Positions 10,501 through 18,009 of a stretch of 64,000 bases of DNA are shown in pieces. Each line of letters starts with the position of its first letter. The first letter of the stretch is position 1. The stretch is from Thalassospira lucentensis. Its GTDB lineage: Bacteria > Pseudomonadota > Alphaproteobacteria > Rhodospirillales > Thalassospiraceae. Below the pieces are notes generated by a model that searched no databases, was not told where the DNA came from, and saw nothing but the letters and a program-made list of their open reading frames with translations. The DNA lies in assembly GCF_032921865.1 (NCBI RefSeq), contig NZ_CP136684.1, positions 2,639,001-2,703,000 of the forward strand, given 5' to 3'. The position numbers and the translations under genes were made by a program.

Positions 10501-10766
10501 GCGCCATCCTGATAGGATTGCGACGTCATTTCCTTCACACCCTCGATGGTGCGAAGTTCCTGTTCCATTGGACGCAGCAAAAGCCGTTCGGCATCTTCGG
10601 GCGAAATACCGTCATGATGCATCGACACATAAAGGACCGGAATCTGCACATCCGGGTCGGCTTCTTTGGGGATCGCGTTGTACCCCACCCAACCGGTCAC
10701 CAAAAGCAGGATCAGGGTCAGGATAACGGTGCGCGAACGGTCAAGCGCAATATCAATGAGGGACAT
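7566..10766 (-). CDS. RND-family efflux pump, inner-membrane permease subunit
   Basis: At 1066 residues this is full length for the AcrB/MdtC-type pumps that export drugs or other compounds with proton-motive force. It has the standard plan of one N-terminal membrane helix (ending before the IPKEADPDVQIP segment), a large periplasmic loop, a bundle of helices, a second loop and a final bundle, 12 helices in all. The proton-relay helix reads LAVGMLVDGAIVVTEYADR. It has a single Asp followed by Gly where AcrB has two Asp, which is known in several RND subgroups. The gene lies 30 bases after the adaptor gene, so the two form one operon with padR. Substrate cannot be read from the sequence. Confidence 0.95.
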   Translation of the reverse strand: MSLIDIALDRSRTVILTLILLLVTGWVGYNAIPKEADPDVQIPVLYVSMHHDGISPEDAERLLLRPMEQELRTIEGVKEMTSQSYQDGASVTLEFYSDVDIDDALADVRERVDIAKSELPDETDDPEVHEVNLSLFPVLVVTLAGEVPERTLLRLARDLKDDIEGIPAVLEANLAGDREELVEFVIDPMKVEAYRLNGVDIVSLVRNSNALVAAGAIDTGSGRFNIKVPGLFETVNDILDMPLVVDGDSVIRFRDIGEVRRTFKDAESFARLNGQSAIAIEVSKRVGENIIDVIDNIKSVTADAAQSFPPNVTVSYSQDKSSDIRTMLTDLQNSVILAILLVMVVVIWSLGWRSGLLVGLAIPGSFLTAILILWALGMTVNIVVLFSLILAVGMLVDGAIVVTEYADRKMLDGLPRKQAYPLAAKRMAMPIIASTATTLAAFLPLAFWPDIVGEFMKFLPITVLFTLSASLVMALIFVPTVGAWFGKPGSASSEALDAVAAGRMDRLRDLKGGTGFYVRLLKGSLRLHWLVVPMAFVILIGVWAAFGVFGRGVEFFPAVEPEVAAVQVRARGNMSYYEQDTLLKEVEDRILGLDAKHEGEHWFDTVYARSGRSASSGGNDTPEDVIGVIQLEYADWQSRPKATEIEHRILEETADLAGLQIEIRAAEAGPPQGKDVQIQLRSLYPDALDETATMLMTGLQEMGGLYNFEDGKSPPGIDWEYTVDRAQALKFGADITQIGNVIKLVTNGINFSTYRPDDSTEEIDIVGRYPAEHRSLEELQSLQIVTDKGLVPLANFVKRTAKPKTGTLSRVDSRRALTVKADVAEGILVDTKVQEVKEWMKTLDIDPRVSVEFKGQDEEQQKSADFLKNAFSVALFIMFVILVTQFNSISSSLLIMIAIVMSTAGVFLGLMITGQAFSIVMNGIGVVALAGIVVNNNIVLIDTFDRLKHSADSIETAILQTGAQRLRPVMLTTVTTILGLVPMVLQINIDFAERSMSIGAPSTQWWVQLSTSIAFGLAFATVLTLVFTPCALMMRHKAGIGWRKLKARIAEKFGRDSTPQSADHGA

Positions 10767-10796
10767 TCTTCTGTCTCCGGTTCCTCAATGCCACGC

Positions 10797-11969
10797 TTAT
10801 CGCGCGACCGTTTCCTTGGGGGCTGCTGCCATGTCCTGCGTCCCTTCGGACCCATTGTCTGCCTCAAGGCGGCTGACATCGACAGTCGCACCCTCCTTGA
10901 CCCAGTCATGGCCGACAACGATCAGGTCGATCTTTTCTGGCAATCCGCCGATCCAGATACCGTCACGGTTCCCGCCCTGAAGCTGCACCGGATAAAACGC
11001 AACCTTGTCCTCATCGACAATTCCGCGCACGCCGACCTGGCCTTCGTCATTGAGTGTCAAAACCGACGGGACAACACGATGGGCCATCTTGGTGCCAATC
11101 GGGATTTGCAATTCCGAGGTCATGCCGTCAGGGATGCTCAGATCGGTGTTCTCGATTTCGACCTCGACCCGATAGGTCCGGGTTGAATTGTCTGAAACGC
11201 GGGAAACATACCGCACAACGCCATCGGCCTCGCGACCATCAAACAGCGTGATATGCGCGAGCTGTCCGTTCTGGATATCGCCAATCGAATGTTCGGGGAC
11301 ATGGGCAACTACCAGCATCGGGTCCGCCTGGATCAGGGTCGCGACCGGATCGCCAATCGACAGAAGATCACCGATTTCCGCCGGGCGGTCTTCAACGACA
11401 CCGTCGAACGGGGCATGGATTTCGGTATGGGTCAGTTCGATCTGTGCGAGTTTCAAATCCGCGCGTGCCTCTTCCAGAAGCGCCTTGGTTTCCGCAACGC
11501 CGGTTTTCGAACGGTAATTCTTTTCTGCAAGGCTTTTGGCGGCACTGTTTTCAAGTTCGCGCTGGGCCACAAGGGCGCGCGCCTTTTCAACACGGGCCAA
11601 ACGATCTTCAACCGCCAACTTGACCAGAAGGTCTCCTTTCTTCACCCGTTGTCCCTTGACCGCGCCGATCTGTTCGACGGTTGCATCGATCTGGGCACGG
11701 ATTTCAACCGACACAACGGCTTCGGTGCGTCCCGAAATACGCAGCATATCGACATGTTCGACGGCTTCGCTGGTTCTGACGCGGACGGCGGCACGTGGGG
11801 CGTGCCCGGCTGATGGTGATTCCGTCGGAATCGGGGCGGCATTTTCGTCCATGCCGGATGCGGAAGTTTCCGCCGTCTCGGCCGGTTCGTCCCCGGCCAG
11901 TAATCCCGATCCAACCCAAAGTACAGCCCCAAGGGCAAGTACGATGGCGACAAGGCGTGAAGCATTCAT
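10797..11969 (-). CDS. RND efflux periplasmic adaptor subunit (HlyD/AcrA type)
   Basis: The 390-residue protein starts behind a GAGGGA site with one membrane or signal segment (residues about 7-25). The order of domains fits a membrane-fusion protein: half barrel-sandwich at about 60-110 (VSVEIRAQIDATVEQIGAVKGQRVKKGDLLVKL), a helical hairpin at about 110-170, the returning lipoyl half (IHAPFDGVVEDRPAEIGDLL), then beta-barrel and membrane-proximal parts. There is no lipoprotein Cys, so it should be anchored by the N-terminal helix. It bridges the permease and an outer-membrane channel. No TolC-like gene is present here, so a channel encoded elsewhere must be used. Confidence 0.94.
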   Translation of the reverse strand: MNASRLVAIVLALGAVLWVGSGLLAGDEPAETAETSASGMDENAAPIPTESPSAGHAPRAAVRVRTSEAVEHVDMLRISGRTEAVVSVEIRAQIDATVEQIGAVKGQRVKKGDLLVKLAVEDRLARVEKARALVAQRELENSAAKSLAEKNYRSKTGVAETKALLEEARADLKLAQIELTHTEIHAPFDGVVEDRPAEIGDLLSIGDPVATLIQADPMLVVAHVPEHSIGDIQNGQLAHITLFDGREADGVVRYVSRVSDNSTRTYRVEVEIENTDLSIPDGMTSELQIPIGTKMAHRVVPSVLTLNDEGQVGVRGIVDEDKVAFYPVQLQGGNRDGIWIGGLPEKIDLIVVGHDWVKEGATVDVSRLEADNGSEGTQDMAAAPKETVAR

Positions 11970-12091
11970 GGTTCAATTCCCTCAGATATGCCCAAACGGA
12001 ATGCGTGTGGTACTTGATACGGTGGCGCGTTCAGGGTGACCTTGCGGTTCTTGTTGTTGTTTCTGGTATTGTTTTTATTCTTATCGACAGG

Positions 12092-12676
12092 TCAGGCTTT
12101 CTTGTCTTTGCGAGTTCGCAATTCCTCGATCAGACCTGCCTTGTTCTGGCGGATGAAGTTAAGGGTCGCTTCGCACATCGCCTGTCCAAGTCCGGCGACA
12201 AAGCGGCACCCGGGGGTTGGTTGGCCGTCTTCATCGCGACCATGGGCAAGCGGACATTCATCCTTTTGCGGATTGTCCGGATCGATATCGATTTTCATCA
12301 TTTCGTGACGGGCGGCGAATTCATCGATCAGGGCCTCGGTCAGCTCGATCGGCAATTCCTCGGCAAAGGTCAGCATGAACAGGATGTCGGACCGGTAACG
12401 ATCCTCGCCCGGACGGGTCTGCAAAAGTGTCCGCAGGAATGTCCGGCGGCCTTCACTGGTCAGCTGGTAAACCTTTTTGTCGGGGCGATTTTCCTGTTCG
12501 CGTTCGACAAAGGTTACCATGCCGTCCTGCGTCAGCTTGGTCAGGGCCGGATAGATCGAACCAAGAGACGCGATCTGAAAATGGCTGAAAGTACCATCTT
12601 CAAACATTTTGCGAATCTCGTATCCGGTTGCTTCACCACCCATCAGGGCGCCAAGGCACAAAGTGCGTACATCCAT
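12092..12676 (-). CDS. PadR-family transcriptional repressor of the efflux operon
   Basis: The product starts MDVRTLCLGALMGGEATGYE, the usual opening of the PadR winged helix. It continues with SLGSIYPALTKLTQDGMV, the recognition region, and the wing (QENRPDKKVYQLTSEG). From the Met at 12676 it is 194 residues. Two in-frame ATGs lie 18 and 30 bases upstream. The C-terminal half is helical and suits dimer formation. It lies 122 bases ahead of the adaptor gene on the same strand, and a perfect inverted repeat stands just upstream. PadR repressors are usually released by small molecules, so self-regulated efflux induced by substrate is the likely logic. Confidence 0.9.
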   Translation of the reverse strand: MDVRTLCLGALMGGEATGYEIRKMFEDGTFSHFQIASLGSIYPALTKLTQDGMVTFVEREQENRPDKKVYQLTSEGRRTFLRTLLQTRPGEDRYRSDILFMLTFAEELPIELTEALIDEFAARHEMMKIDIDPDNPQKDECPLAHGRDEDGQPTPGCRFVAGLGQAMCEATLNFIRQNKAGLIEELRTRKDKKA

Positions 12677-12748
12677 ATTCTGTCCGGTATCCATCCTGTT
12701 ATGCATCTCGATCCGATTGCCATTCCGGCGGGGGAAGATGCTGGAATA

Positions 12749-12799
12749 ACTATATCAGTTCGATATATATCGATTCTTAGTATATCGAACTGATATAGT
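12749..12799. promoter_or_regulatory. Perfect 19-bp inverted repeat, likely PadR operator
   Basis: The arm at 12749-12767 (ACTATATCAGTTCGATATA) is the exact reverse complement of 12781-12799, with a 13-base spacer. It stands about 70 bases upstream of the padR start and 260 bases from the divergent AraC-type gene. Arms of this ATAT...ATAT type suit a winged-helix dimer. The left arm also overlaps a 14-bp palindrome, TCGATATATATCGA (12760-12773). Operator identity is inferred from position and symmetry. Confidence 0.75.
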
Positions 12800-13010
12800 C
12801 AATTTAATACGCGTTGTAGTTTCATGACGATCGATGCAGGTGGTTTGTTACAAAACTGACGAATGTTTCATCATCCGTTTTGGGGTAGTCATACTGGTCC
12901 AAGAAGCAAACTGTCTGATTTCGCCTGTTCGGGCGTCCGGCTGTGCATTGTCGGACGCCGATTGTGTTTGTTTGTGCATATTGAAACGATATAGGACGAT
13001 AATTCTTCAT

Positions 13011-13033
13011 CCCGGCAAGGGGGCAATGCCGGG
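13011..13033 (+). promoter_or_regulatory. Hairpin in the leader of the AraC-type gene
   Basis: CCCGGCA (13011-13017) pairs perfectly with TGCCGGG (13027-13033). It ends 28 bases before the start codon at 13062. It has no T-tract, so it is not an intrinsic terminator. It may be a leader hairpin or a protein-binding site. The 12800-13010 stretch before it holds no gene. Confidence 0.35.
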
Positions 13034-13061
13034 CTCCGATCAAACGGGATAAGACAGGTTC

Positions 13062-14348
13062 ATGAACGACATATATGACTATCTTGATCTGATTGTGGCT
13101 GTAGCTGGCATCGCGCAGGCAGCATTCCTTTGCCTGCTGTTGCGTTCCGAGGGTGCGCGCGCGTTCCGCGCCAATCGCTGGATGATGCTTTTCCTGACGT
13201 CCGTGGCGTTCAACCTGTTCGAAGATGTCGCCGAGGTCTTCTTTTCCCCGCAGAGCTATCAGGTTGTCGAAATGATATTCATTCCGGCAAATTTCCTGAT
13301 TGCCCCGGCTGTTTATCTTTACTTCCGCGAAGTTTCGGGCGTCCCGTCACGTCAGCCTTGGGTACATTTTGTGTTGGCAGGTGTGGTTCTGAACCTCATG
13401 GCATGGTCGATCACCAATGGCATGCCCATTTCTGATAATTTCCAACATAGTTTTACTGTTCCTGCCGCCATCAGCAGTTTTTGCTGGTTTGCAATTTTCG
13501 CGCAGGCGGGGACTTATGTTTTGCTGATCTGGAAGGTGGCGCATCGGTATTTTCGTCAGGCACAGGAACAGCTCGGAGCGGATCGCAACGCGATGCGCCG
13601 CTGGATGGCGGTTATTCTCGGTGGTGTCAGCCTGATCTTCCTGACGGCCCTTATGGGTAAGATTGCGGCATTTTTCTATGTTGAAGACCTGGCGATGTCG
13701 GGAACCGGGGTGGCATTTTTGCTACTGCTGTTCGCGCTTAGCTATGAGATTGCGACCCAGCCAGTTTTGTTTGTCATGCCCGATTGGCCGGGCGACGGTG
13801 AGGTGGATGAAGAGGACCTGACCGAACCAGTACACGGCTCGGAAAGCAATGCTGTTTCTGCGGCGGTTCCTTCTGCGCCTTCTCTGCCGGGTTCCGAGGT
13901 GGAACCGATTACACGGCCGTTGCTTGACGATGACGGCGTGGCATTGGCGCGAAGGCGGCTTGATGAGATTCGCAAGCGCGGAGATCTGCTGTTGGACCCG
14001 CTGGTTTCGCTTCCGAAGCTTGCCCGTGCCATCGGGGTTTCACCCAATCAGTTATCCTATGTTTTGAATCATCATATCGGGCAGAATTTCTTTGATTATG
14101 TCAATGGTGCGAGGATCGAGGAAGCCCGTGCAGTACTGATTGCCGAGCCGGACCGCACCATCCTGGATGTGGCGCTAAGTGTCGGTTTCAATTCGAAATC
14201 GACCTTTAATCTGGCGTTTAAAAAGCTGACCGGGGATACGCCAAGTGCGGTGCGGGCGAACGCGCGGGCCGTCGCAGAATCGCAAGCGTCCGGAGTGACA
14301 CCGGACGGGGCGGATGGGCAGGGCCGGACGTCGGACGCAGCGCAATAG
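13062..14348 (+). CDS. AraC-family regulator with an N-terminal multi-helix membrane domain
   Basis: The product has 428 residues. Residues 1-230 contain about seven membrane segments (starting LDLIVAVAGIAQAAFLCLLL). A polar, acidic linker covers about 230-310. The C-terminus (about 310-410) is a two-helix-turn-helix AraC domain: LARAIGVSPNQLSYVLN, then the signature ILDVALSVGFNSKSTFNLAF and FKKLTGDTPSAVR. Such proteins sense a signal in or through the membrane while bound to DNA. A methyltransferase-like gene follows 39 bases later on the same strand and could be a target. The ligand is unknown. Confidence 0.9.
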   Translation: MNDIYDYLDLIVAVAGIAQAAFLCLLLRSEGARAFRANRWMMLFLTSVAFNLFEDVAEVFFSPQSYQVVEMIFIPANFLIAPAVYLYFREVSGVPSRQPWVHFVLAGVVLNLMAWSITNGMPISDNFQHSFTVPAAISSFCWFAIFAQAGTYVLLIWKVAHRYFRQAQEQLGADRNAMRRWMAVILGGVSLIFLTALMGKIAAFFYVEDLAMSGTGVAFLLLLFALSYEIATQPVLFVMPDWPGDGEVDEEDLTEPVHGSESNAVSAAVPSAPSLPGSEVEPITRPLLDDDGVALARRRLDEIRKRGDLLLDPLVSLPKLARAIGVSPNQLSYVLNHHIGQNFFDYVNGARIEEARAVLIAEPDRTILDVALSVGFNSKSTFNLAFKKLTGDTPSAVRANARAVAESQASGVTPDGADGQGRTSDAAQ

Positions 14349-14387
14349 GGCAGGGTTGGCAGGATTTCAAAACAGGAACCTGCCGAC

Positions 14388-15119
14388 ATGATCCAACCAA
14401 AAAACCATTTCAAGCCCAGCCATAATGCCAGTAGCAAACCCGGCGAAAACAATGACCGAAACACGGTCGTTCGAGACGGCAACGTCATAAACGCCGCTGA
14501 GCGCCATGATGATGGTCTTCGGAATGTGCAGCGTATCCGCAAGCGAACCTTGCGGATCGGCGGTCTGATGATGCTTCTTTTGGTGACGCTCGCACAGGCA
14601 AGCTGGCAACGCACGACAAACATCCATGATGTGATCGAGGCGACCGGGATTATCGCCATCATGATCTGCATCGTTGGGCGTGGCTGGTGCGCGCTTTATA
14701 TCGGCGGGCGCAAAAAGACCGAACTTGTGATGACGGGCCCTTATTCCCTGTGCCGCAATCCGCTTTATCTGTTTTCGATCACCGGTGCATTCGGCGCAGG
14801 GGCGCAAAGCGGTAGCCTTGTGATTGCCGGACTGTTTGCCATTGTCTGCTGGATTGTCCTGCGCGAGGTAACCCTGCGCGAGGAGGCGGTGTTAAAGCAG
14901 AGTTTCGGCCCGCGATATTACCGTTACCTGATTACGGTGCCACGATTTCGCCCGGCAACTTTCCGATGGCGCGATGAAAGTCCGCTGGTCTGTCAGCCAC
15001 CCGTTTTCCTGCGCACCATTCGCGATGGCTGCTGGTTCCTGATCGCCGGGCCGCTGCTGGAGGGGGTAAAAGTCATGCAGGAACAGGGCTGGATCACGCC
15101 GCTGGTGTATTTACCCTAA
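14388..15119 (+). CDS. Isoprenylcysteine carboxyl methyltransferase-like membrane protein
   Basis: This 243-residue protein has a polar N-terminal stretch (about 1-55) followed by four or five membrane segments. The diagnostic block is GPYSLCRNPLYLFSI, the SAM-binding GPY-x-RNPxY motif of the ICMT/PEMT superfamily. It continues with LREEAVLKQSFGPRYYRYL, which matches the usual E-x4-FGxxYxxY tail. Bacterial members methylate unknown small molecules or lipids. A Met at about residue 60 could be an alternative start, but that would remove nothing needed for catalysis. A GGCAGG/CCTGCC hairpin lies just before the start. The stop overlaps the stop of the opposing gene by three bases. Confidence 0.82.
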   Translation: MIQPKNHFKPSHNASSKPGENNDRNTVVRDGNVINAAERHDDGLRNVQRIRKRTLRIGGLMMLLLVTLAQASWQRTTNIHDVIEATGIIAIMICIVGRGWCALYIGGRKKTELVMTGPYSLCRNPLYLFSITGAFGAGAQSGSLVIAGLFAIVCWIVLREVTLREEAVLKQSFGPRYYRYLITVPRFRPATFRWRDESPLVCQPPVFLRTIRDGCWFLIAGPLLEGVKVMQEQGWITPLVYLP

Positions 15120-15466
15120 TGCTGGCTGGCGCCACCATTGGCAATTGGTGGTTTGGCGGGGGTGCCCGGCCTGCCAAGAAGGGCTTCGCGTTCTTCTTCG
15201 CGTAGCGGATCGGCATCAAGAACCAGTGCCGCATCAAGGGCGGCGGGATCGACAATCAGGATTTCCTCCTCCATGTCGCGGCTGCCTTCGACCAGAACCG
15301 GGATGCGGCATTCGATCTTTTTATAGGTCCGGGTGGCGGCCATTGCATCAAGTTCCTCAGTGGTTTCGACCTCGTAAATGCCGGGCGGAAACAGCCGGTC
15401 ATGCCCGGTCAGACGAAACGGGTGATAGAAGGTAACACTGCGATGCGTGGTGCGGGTGATCGTCAT
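15116..15466 (-). CDS. Small hypothetical protein, not recognised
   Basis: The start at 15466 gives 116 residues and sits eight bases after an AAGGAG ribosome site, much better placed than the frame's first possible start at 15508. The N-terminal half predicts beta strands (THRSVTFYHPFRLTG, then PPGIYEVETTEELD). The middle is 'ATRTYKKIECRIPVLVEG', and the C-terminus is Ala, Pro and Glu rich and probably disordered. No signal peptide or membrane helix is visible. It converges on the methyltransferase-like gene with a minimal overlap. A role cannot be given. Confidence 0.68.
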   Translation of the reverse strand: MTITRTTHRSVTFYHPFRLTGHDRLFPPGIYEVETTEELDAMAATRTYKKIECRIPVLVEGSRDMEEEILIVDPAALDAALVLDADPLREEEREALLGRPGTPAKPPIANGGASQH

Positions 15467-15800
15467 GATCATGGCTCCTTCGGGCTTCCGGAATGGACCA
15501 AAGGCCAAGCTTCCGGCAGTTTCGCGCGACCGTGTAACGAGCGGATCTAATCCGCTCCTGCTCGCCCCAAAACAGCATGATTGCCGGTCTTTGTGCGCGC
15601 ACTGCGCGAGAAGTCAAACCGGCTTTCTTCCTTAAATATGGTGAGTGCCCCGCAATTTCGCAAATGGGGTGGTTCTGTTTGGCGGGATATGGGGGACGAA
15701 ATAAGAAAAAATGCGGCAGGCATTCAGTTAGTGATCTGGCGGGTTCGCATCCATAGGAGAGCAATGTGCCCGCCCTATTGCATAAAGCGACAGCCGCAAA
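15467..15800. other. Intergenic stretch without recognised feature
   Basis: The 334 bases between the small hypothetical gene and the end of queE hold no convincing gene, tRNA or repeat. The promoter of the leftward small gene must lie here. Base composition is a little lower in GC than the neighbours. Confidence 0.5.
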
Positions 15801-16586
15801 TCACACCCCGCGCAGGTTGCCCCAGACATGGACGTGCCATTGCGGCAGGACACGAATGTTAAACCAGCCGCGTTCTGATACCTGATCCACCAGCCAGCGA
15901 TAGCGTTCCGTCAGTCCCGCAATATCAACGCCATTCGCCCCGTCCGGATGTGGCTCGGCAGGGGTGGTATTGACCGGTTGCAGGCAGACCGGGATATCGG
16001 GATGCAGTCTACGGACATGGTCGGCAAACATCAGATCGGCATCATCGCGGACCGGGAATTTAAGAGTGATCGCCGGACCGTCAAGCACGCCATTGGCGCG
16101 CGCAGCATTAATGCAGGCGGCAAGGGCGCGCGGGTCGAAATCAGTACTGCTGCTTGGTGGTTTGGGGCTTAGCGTCAGGTAATCAAGATCGGCAAACCAG
16201 TCACGCGCGATGCTGCCCTGGGTTTCGATGGCAAAGGTAAAGCCATTGCGTTTGCCAAGCGCAATCAACCCGCCCAACGGCTGGATCGCCGGGTTGCCAC
16301 CCGAAAGGGTCACAAGGATCGGCTTGCCACCCGAAAGGGTGCGGACGCGATCCATGACCTCAGCCGCCGTATTCGGTTTCCAGTCGGCGCGAAAGGCCGG
16401 ATCGACGGCATAAAGCGTATCGCACCATGAACAGCGAAAATCGCATCCCCCGGTGCGGACAAACACTGTCGGCATGCCGATCAGCGCCCCTTCGCCCTGC
16501 ACGGTCGGTCCGAAAATTTCCGATATGCGGATTTTATCGGATGCCAGCTCTGTTCCAAGCTCTGGCGCAAGTTCCGTCCCGCTCAT
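15801..16586 (-). CDS. queE: 7-carboxy-7-deazaguanine synthase (radical SAM)
   Basis: QueE converts 6-carboxytetrahydropterin to 7-carboxy-7-deazaguanine in the preQ0 pathway. The iron-sulfur cluster motif is CDFRCSWC, an expanded Cys-x3-Cys-x2-Cys, following [21 protein letters not shown] contacts are carried by [14 protein letters not shown]. The end, [15 protein letters not shown], is typical. The Met at 16586 is chosen because its ATG overlaps the queD stop (ATGA), giving 261 residues. An in-frame Met 18 bases earlier is possible. A short tandem repeat of TLSGG-encoding sequence is present (16294-16340). Confidence 0.95.
   Translation of the reverse strand: MSGTELAPELGTELASDKIRISEIFGPTVQGEGALIGMPTVFVRTGGCDFRCSWCDTLYAVDPAFRADWKPNTAAEVMDRVRTLSGGKPILVTLSGGNPAIQPLGGLIALGKRNGFTFAIETQGSIARDWFADLDYLTLSPKPPSSSTDFDPRALAACINAARANGVLDGPAITLKFPVRDDADLMFADHVRRLHPDIPVCLQPVNTTPAEPHPDGANGVDIAGLTERYRWLVDQVSERGWFNIRVLPQWHVHVWGNLRGV
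16294..16340. repeat. 17-bp direct repeat inside queE
   Basis: TTGCCACCCGAAAGGGT occurs at 16294-16310 and again at 16324-16340, exactly 30 bases apart and in frame. It encodes the doubled TLSGGK/TLSGGN in the SAM-binding region. This could be a small in-frame duplication or chance plus codon bias. Confidence 0.7.
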
Positions 16587-16942
16587 GGTCGGTATTCCGC
16601 CCATGTTTTCGGGGTTTCGGAAACCCGCACTGCACTGACTTCAGGCCAGCGGTCATGCGCCCATTCGTAAAAGAAAAGGGCAAGCCGTTCGGCGGTGGCA
16701 TGATCGTGGCCAAGGACCTCGTTGAGGTGGCGGTGATCAAATTCGTCATCAATCATTTTCTTGAGCGGGCCCAGTTCGCGGTAGTCGCGCACGAACCCCC
16801 GCGCATCAAGCTCCGCACCGCGAAGCTCGACTTCGACAATGTAATTATGCCCGTGCAGGCGCGAACAGGGATGATCGGCATCAAGCCCGGCCAGTTGATG
16901 GCTGGCGGAAAAGGCGAATTGTTTGGTGATGGTAAACATCAT
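16583..16942 (-). CDS. queD: 6-carboxy-5,6,7,8-tetrahydropterin synthase
   Basis: QueD makes 6-carboxytetrahydropterin from dihydroneopterin triphosphate. The 119-residue length is standard. Zinc ligands are visible in FAFSASHQL and [15 protein letters not shown] (one His followed by HGH). The catalytic region includes [23 protein letters not shown] and the C-terminal [15 protein letters not shown], with the expected Glu. It overlaps queE by four bases. The start faces a 197-base gap filled largely by REP-like hairpins before queC, so whether all three genes share one transcript is not certain. Confidence 0.96.
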   Translation of the reverse strand: MMFTITKQFAFSASHQLAGLDADHPCSRLHGHNYIVEVELRGAELDARGFVRDYRELGPLKKMIDDEFDHRHLNEVLGHDHATAERLALFFYEWAHDRWPEVSAVRVSETPKTWAEYRP

Positions 16943-17029
16943 AATGGCTTTCGATACGGCGCGCCCGTGCCCGCGATGCAGCGGAGGGCTTGCGGCCGGG
17001 TTGTGTCTGTGAGTCTGCGGTGCGAAAGA

Positions 17030-17112
17030 CTGGGCTCCCGCCTGCGCGGGAGTGACGGTTTTGGGGGGATTACCTTACCTTCGTCATGCCCGCGAAAGCG
17101 GGCATCCATCGT
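17030..17112. repeat. Inverted pair of REP-like palindromes
   Basis: Two GC-rich hairpins lie in the queC-queD gap. The first is CTCCCGC/GCGGGAG (17035-17052), followed by TGACGG. The second is ATGCCCGC/GCGGGCAT with a GAAA loop (17086-17105), preceded by CGTC. The second, read on the other strand, matches the plan of the first (CCCGC, short loop, GCGGG, TGACG), so they form a head-to-head pair. This type is widespread in alphaproteobacterial intergenic DNA. Confidence 0.78.
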
Positions 17113-17139
17113 GCCCCACCATGCTTGGTCCAGCGGCTT

Positions 17140-17883
17140 TTAGTCCCCGGAAGGTTGCACTTCCGCCTCTGCTCCAAGGCTGCGCGCCATATGCTCCGCC
17201 CTTGCCTGTTTCCAGTAATCGCGATCGACATAAACCGTCGGATCGGGCACACGGGCAAGCTCAAGCGCCTCGCGCCGCTCGACACAGGTGCCGCATCGCC
17301 CGCAATGGGTTTCACCACCCTTGTAACAGGACCATGTGCGATCAATCGGAACGCCAAGACGCCCGGCTTCGGCGGCGATATCGGCCTTTGATCCGTGGAG
17401 GAACGGGGTATAAAGCGACACGTCGCGCACACCCTCAAGGGCGTGGTTCTGCATCGTCTGGAACGATTTGATGAAATCGGGACGGCAATCGGGATAGATG
17501 AAATGATCCCCGCCATGAACGGCCGCTGCTACTGCATCCGCCCCGGCCGACGCCGCAGCCCCGAACGCAACCGCAAGCATGATGGCATTGCGGTTGGGCA
17601 CAACGGTGATGCGCATGGTTTCTTCGGCATAATGGCCATCGGGCACATCGATATCATCAGATGTCAATGACGACCCGGTCAGGAGTGCGCCAACCGGTGT
17701 CAGATCAACAATGTGATGTTTGACGCCAAGATCGCGTGCGGCACGCGCGGCGTAATCAAGTTCCTTTTTATGGCGCTGGCCATAATTGAACGAAATCAGG
17801 GAATGCAGTTTATGCTCGGCCGCAACCTTATGGGCCAGCGTGACGGAATCCAGCCCGCCAGAGCAGACGACAATCGTCTTCAT
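17140..17883 (-). CDS. queC: 7-cyano-7-deazaguanine (preQ0) synthase
   Basis: QueC uses ATP and ammonia to turn 7-carboxy-7-deazaguanine into preQ0. The 247-residue protein begins with the PP-loop SGGLDSVTLAHK (residues about 8-19). It carries NYGQRHKKELDYA and VPNRNAIMLAVA. Four zinc-binding Cys lie in SCYKGGETHCGRCGTCVERREA near residues 190-213. Together with queD and queE it makes the precursor of queuosine in tRNA. A possible preQ1-sensing pseudoknot sits directly upstream (17893-17924). Confidence 0.96.
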   Translation of the reverse strand: MKTIVVCSGGLDSVTLAHKVAAEHKLHSLISFNYGQRHKKELDYAARAARDLGVKHHIVDLTPVGALLTGSSLTSDDIDVPDGHYAEETMRITVVPNRNAIMLAVAFGAAASAGADAVAAAVHGGDHFIYPDCRPDFIKSFQTMQNHALEGVRDVSLYTPFLHGSKADIAAEAGRLGVPIDRTWSCYKGGETHCGRCGTCVERREALELARVPDPTVYVDRDYWKQARAEHMARSLGAEAEVQPSGD

Positions 17884-17892
17884 ATGTCATGT

Positions 17893-17926
17893 CTTTCGTG
17901 TTTTTAACCTGGTGCTACGACAGGGG
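17893..17926 (-). ncRNA. Candidate preQ1-I-like riboswitch in the queC leader
   Basis: Read on the minus strand, CCUG (17924-17921) pairs with CAGG (17911-17908). Between them lie UCGU (17920-17917) and AGCAC (17916-17912). After the stem comes the A-rich UUAAAAAC (17907-17900), then ACGA (17899-17896), which pairs with UCGU. This is the H-type pseudoknot order of preQ1-I aptamers: a loop ending in AC next to stem 1 and an A-rich loop. The second stem abuts the probable ribosome site GAAAG, 9 bases before the queC ATG, so translational control is plausible. Stem 1 is only 4 bp and the loop is shorter than in known examples, so this is tentative. Confidence 0.42.
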
Positions 17927-18009
17927 AAGGAAACATCCCTTCCAAGGCGCGCGGTTTGACACGAAGGATCACGGAAATCAAGGGAAAAACGCTGCTTTGA
18001 GGCGCGGTC

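Noticed and set aside
16427-17143. A 238-codon plus-strand frame across queE, queD and the REP pair
   Set aside because: It is antisense to queE and queD and reads through the hairpins with no recognisable domain.
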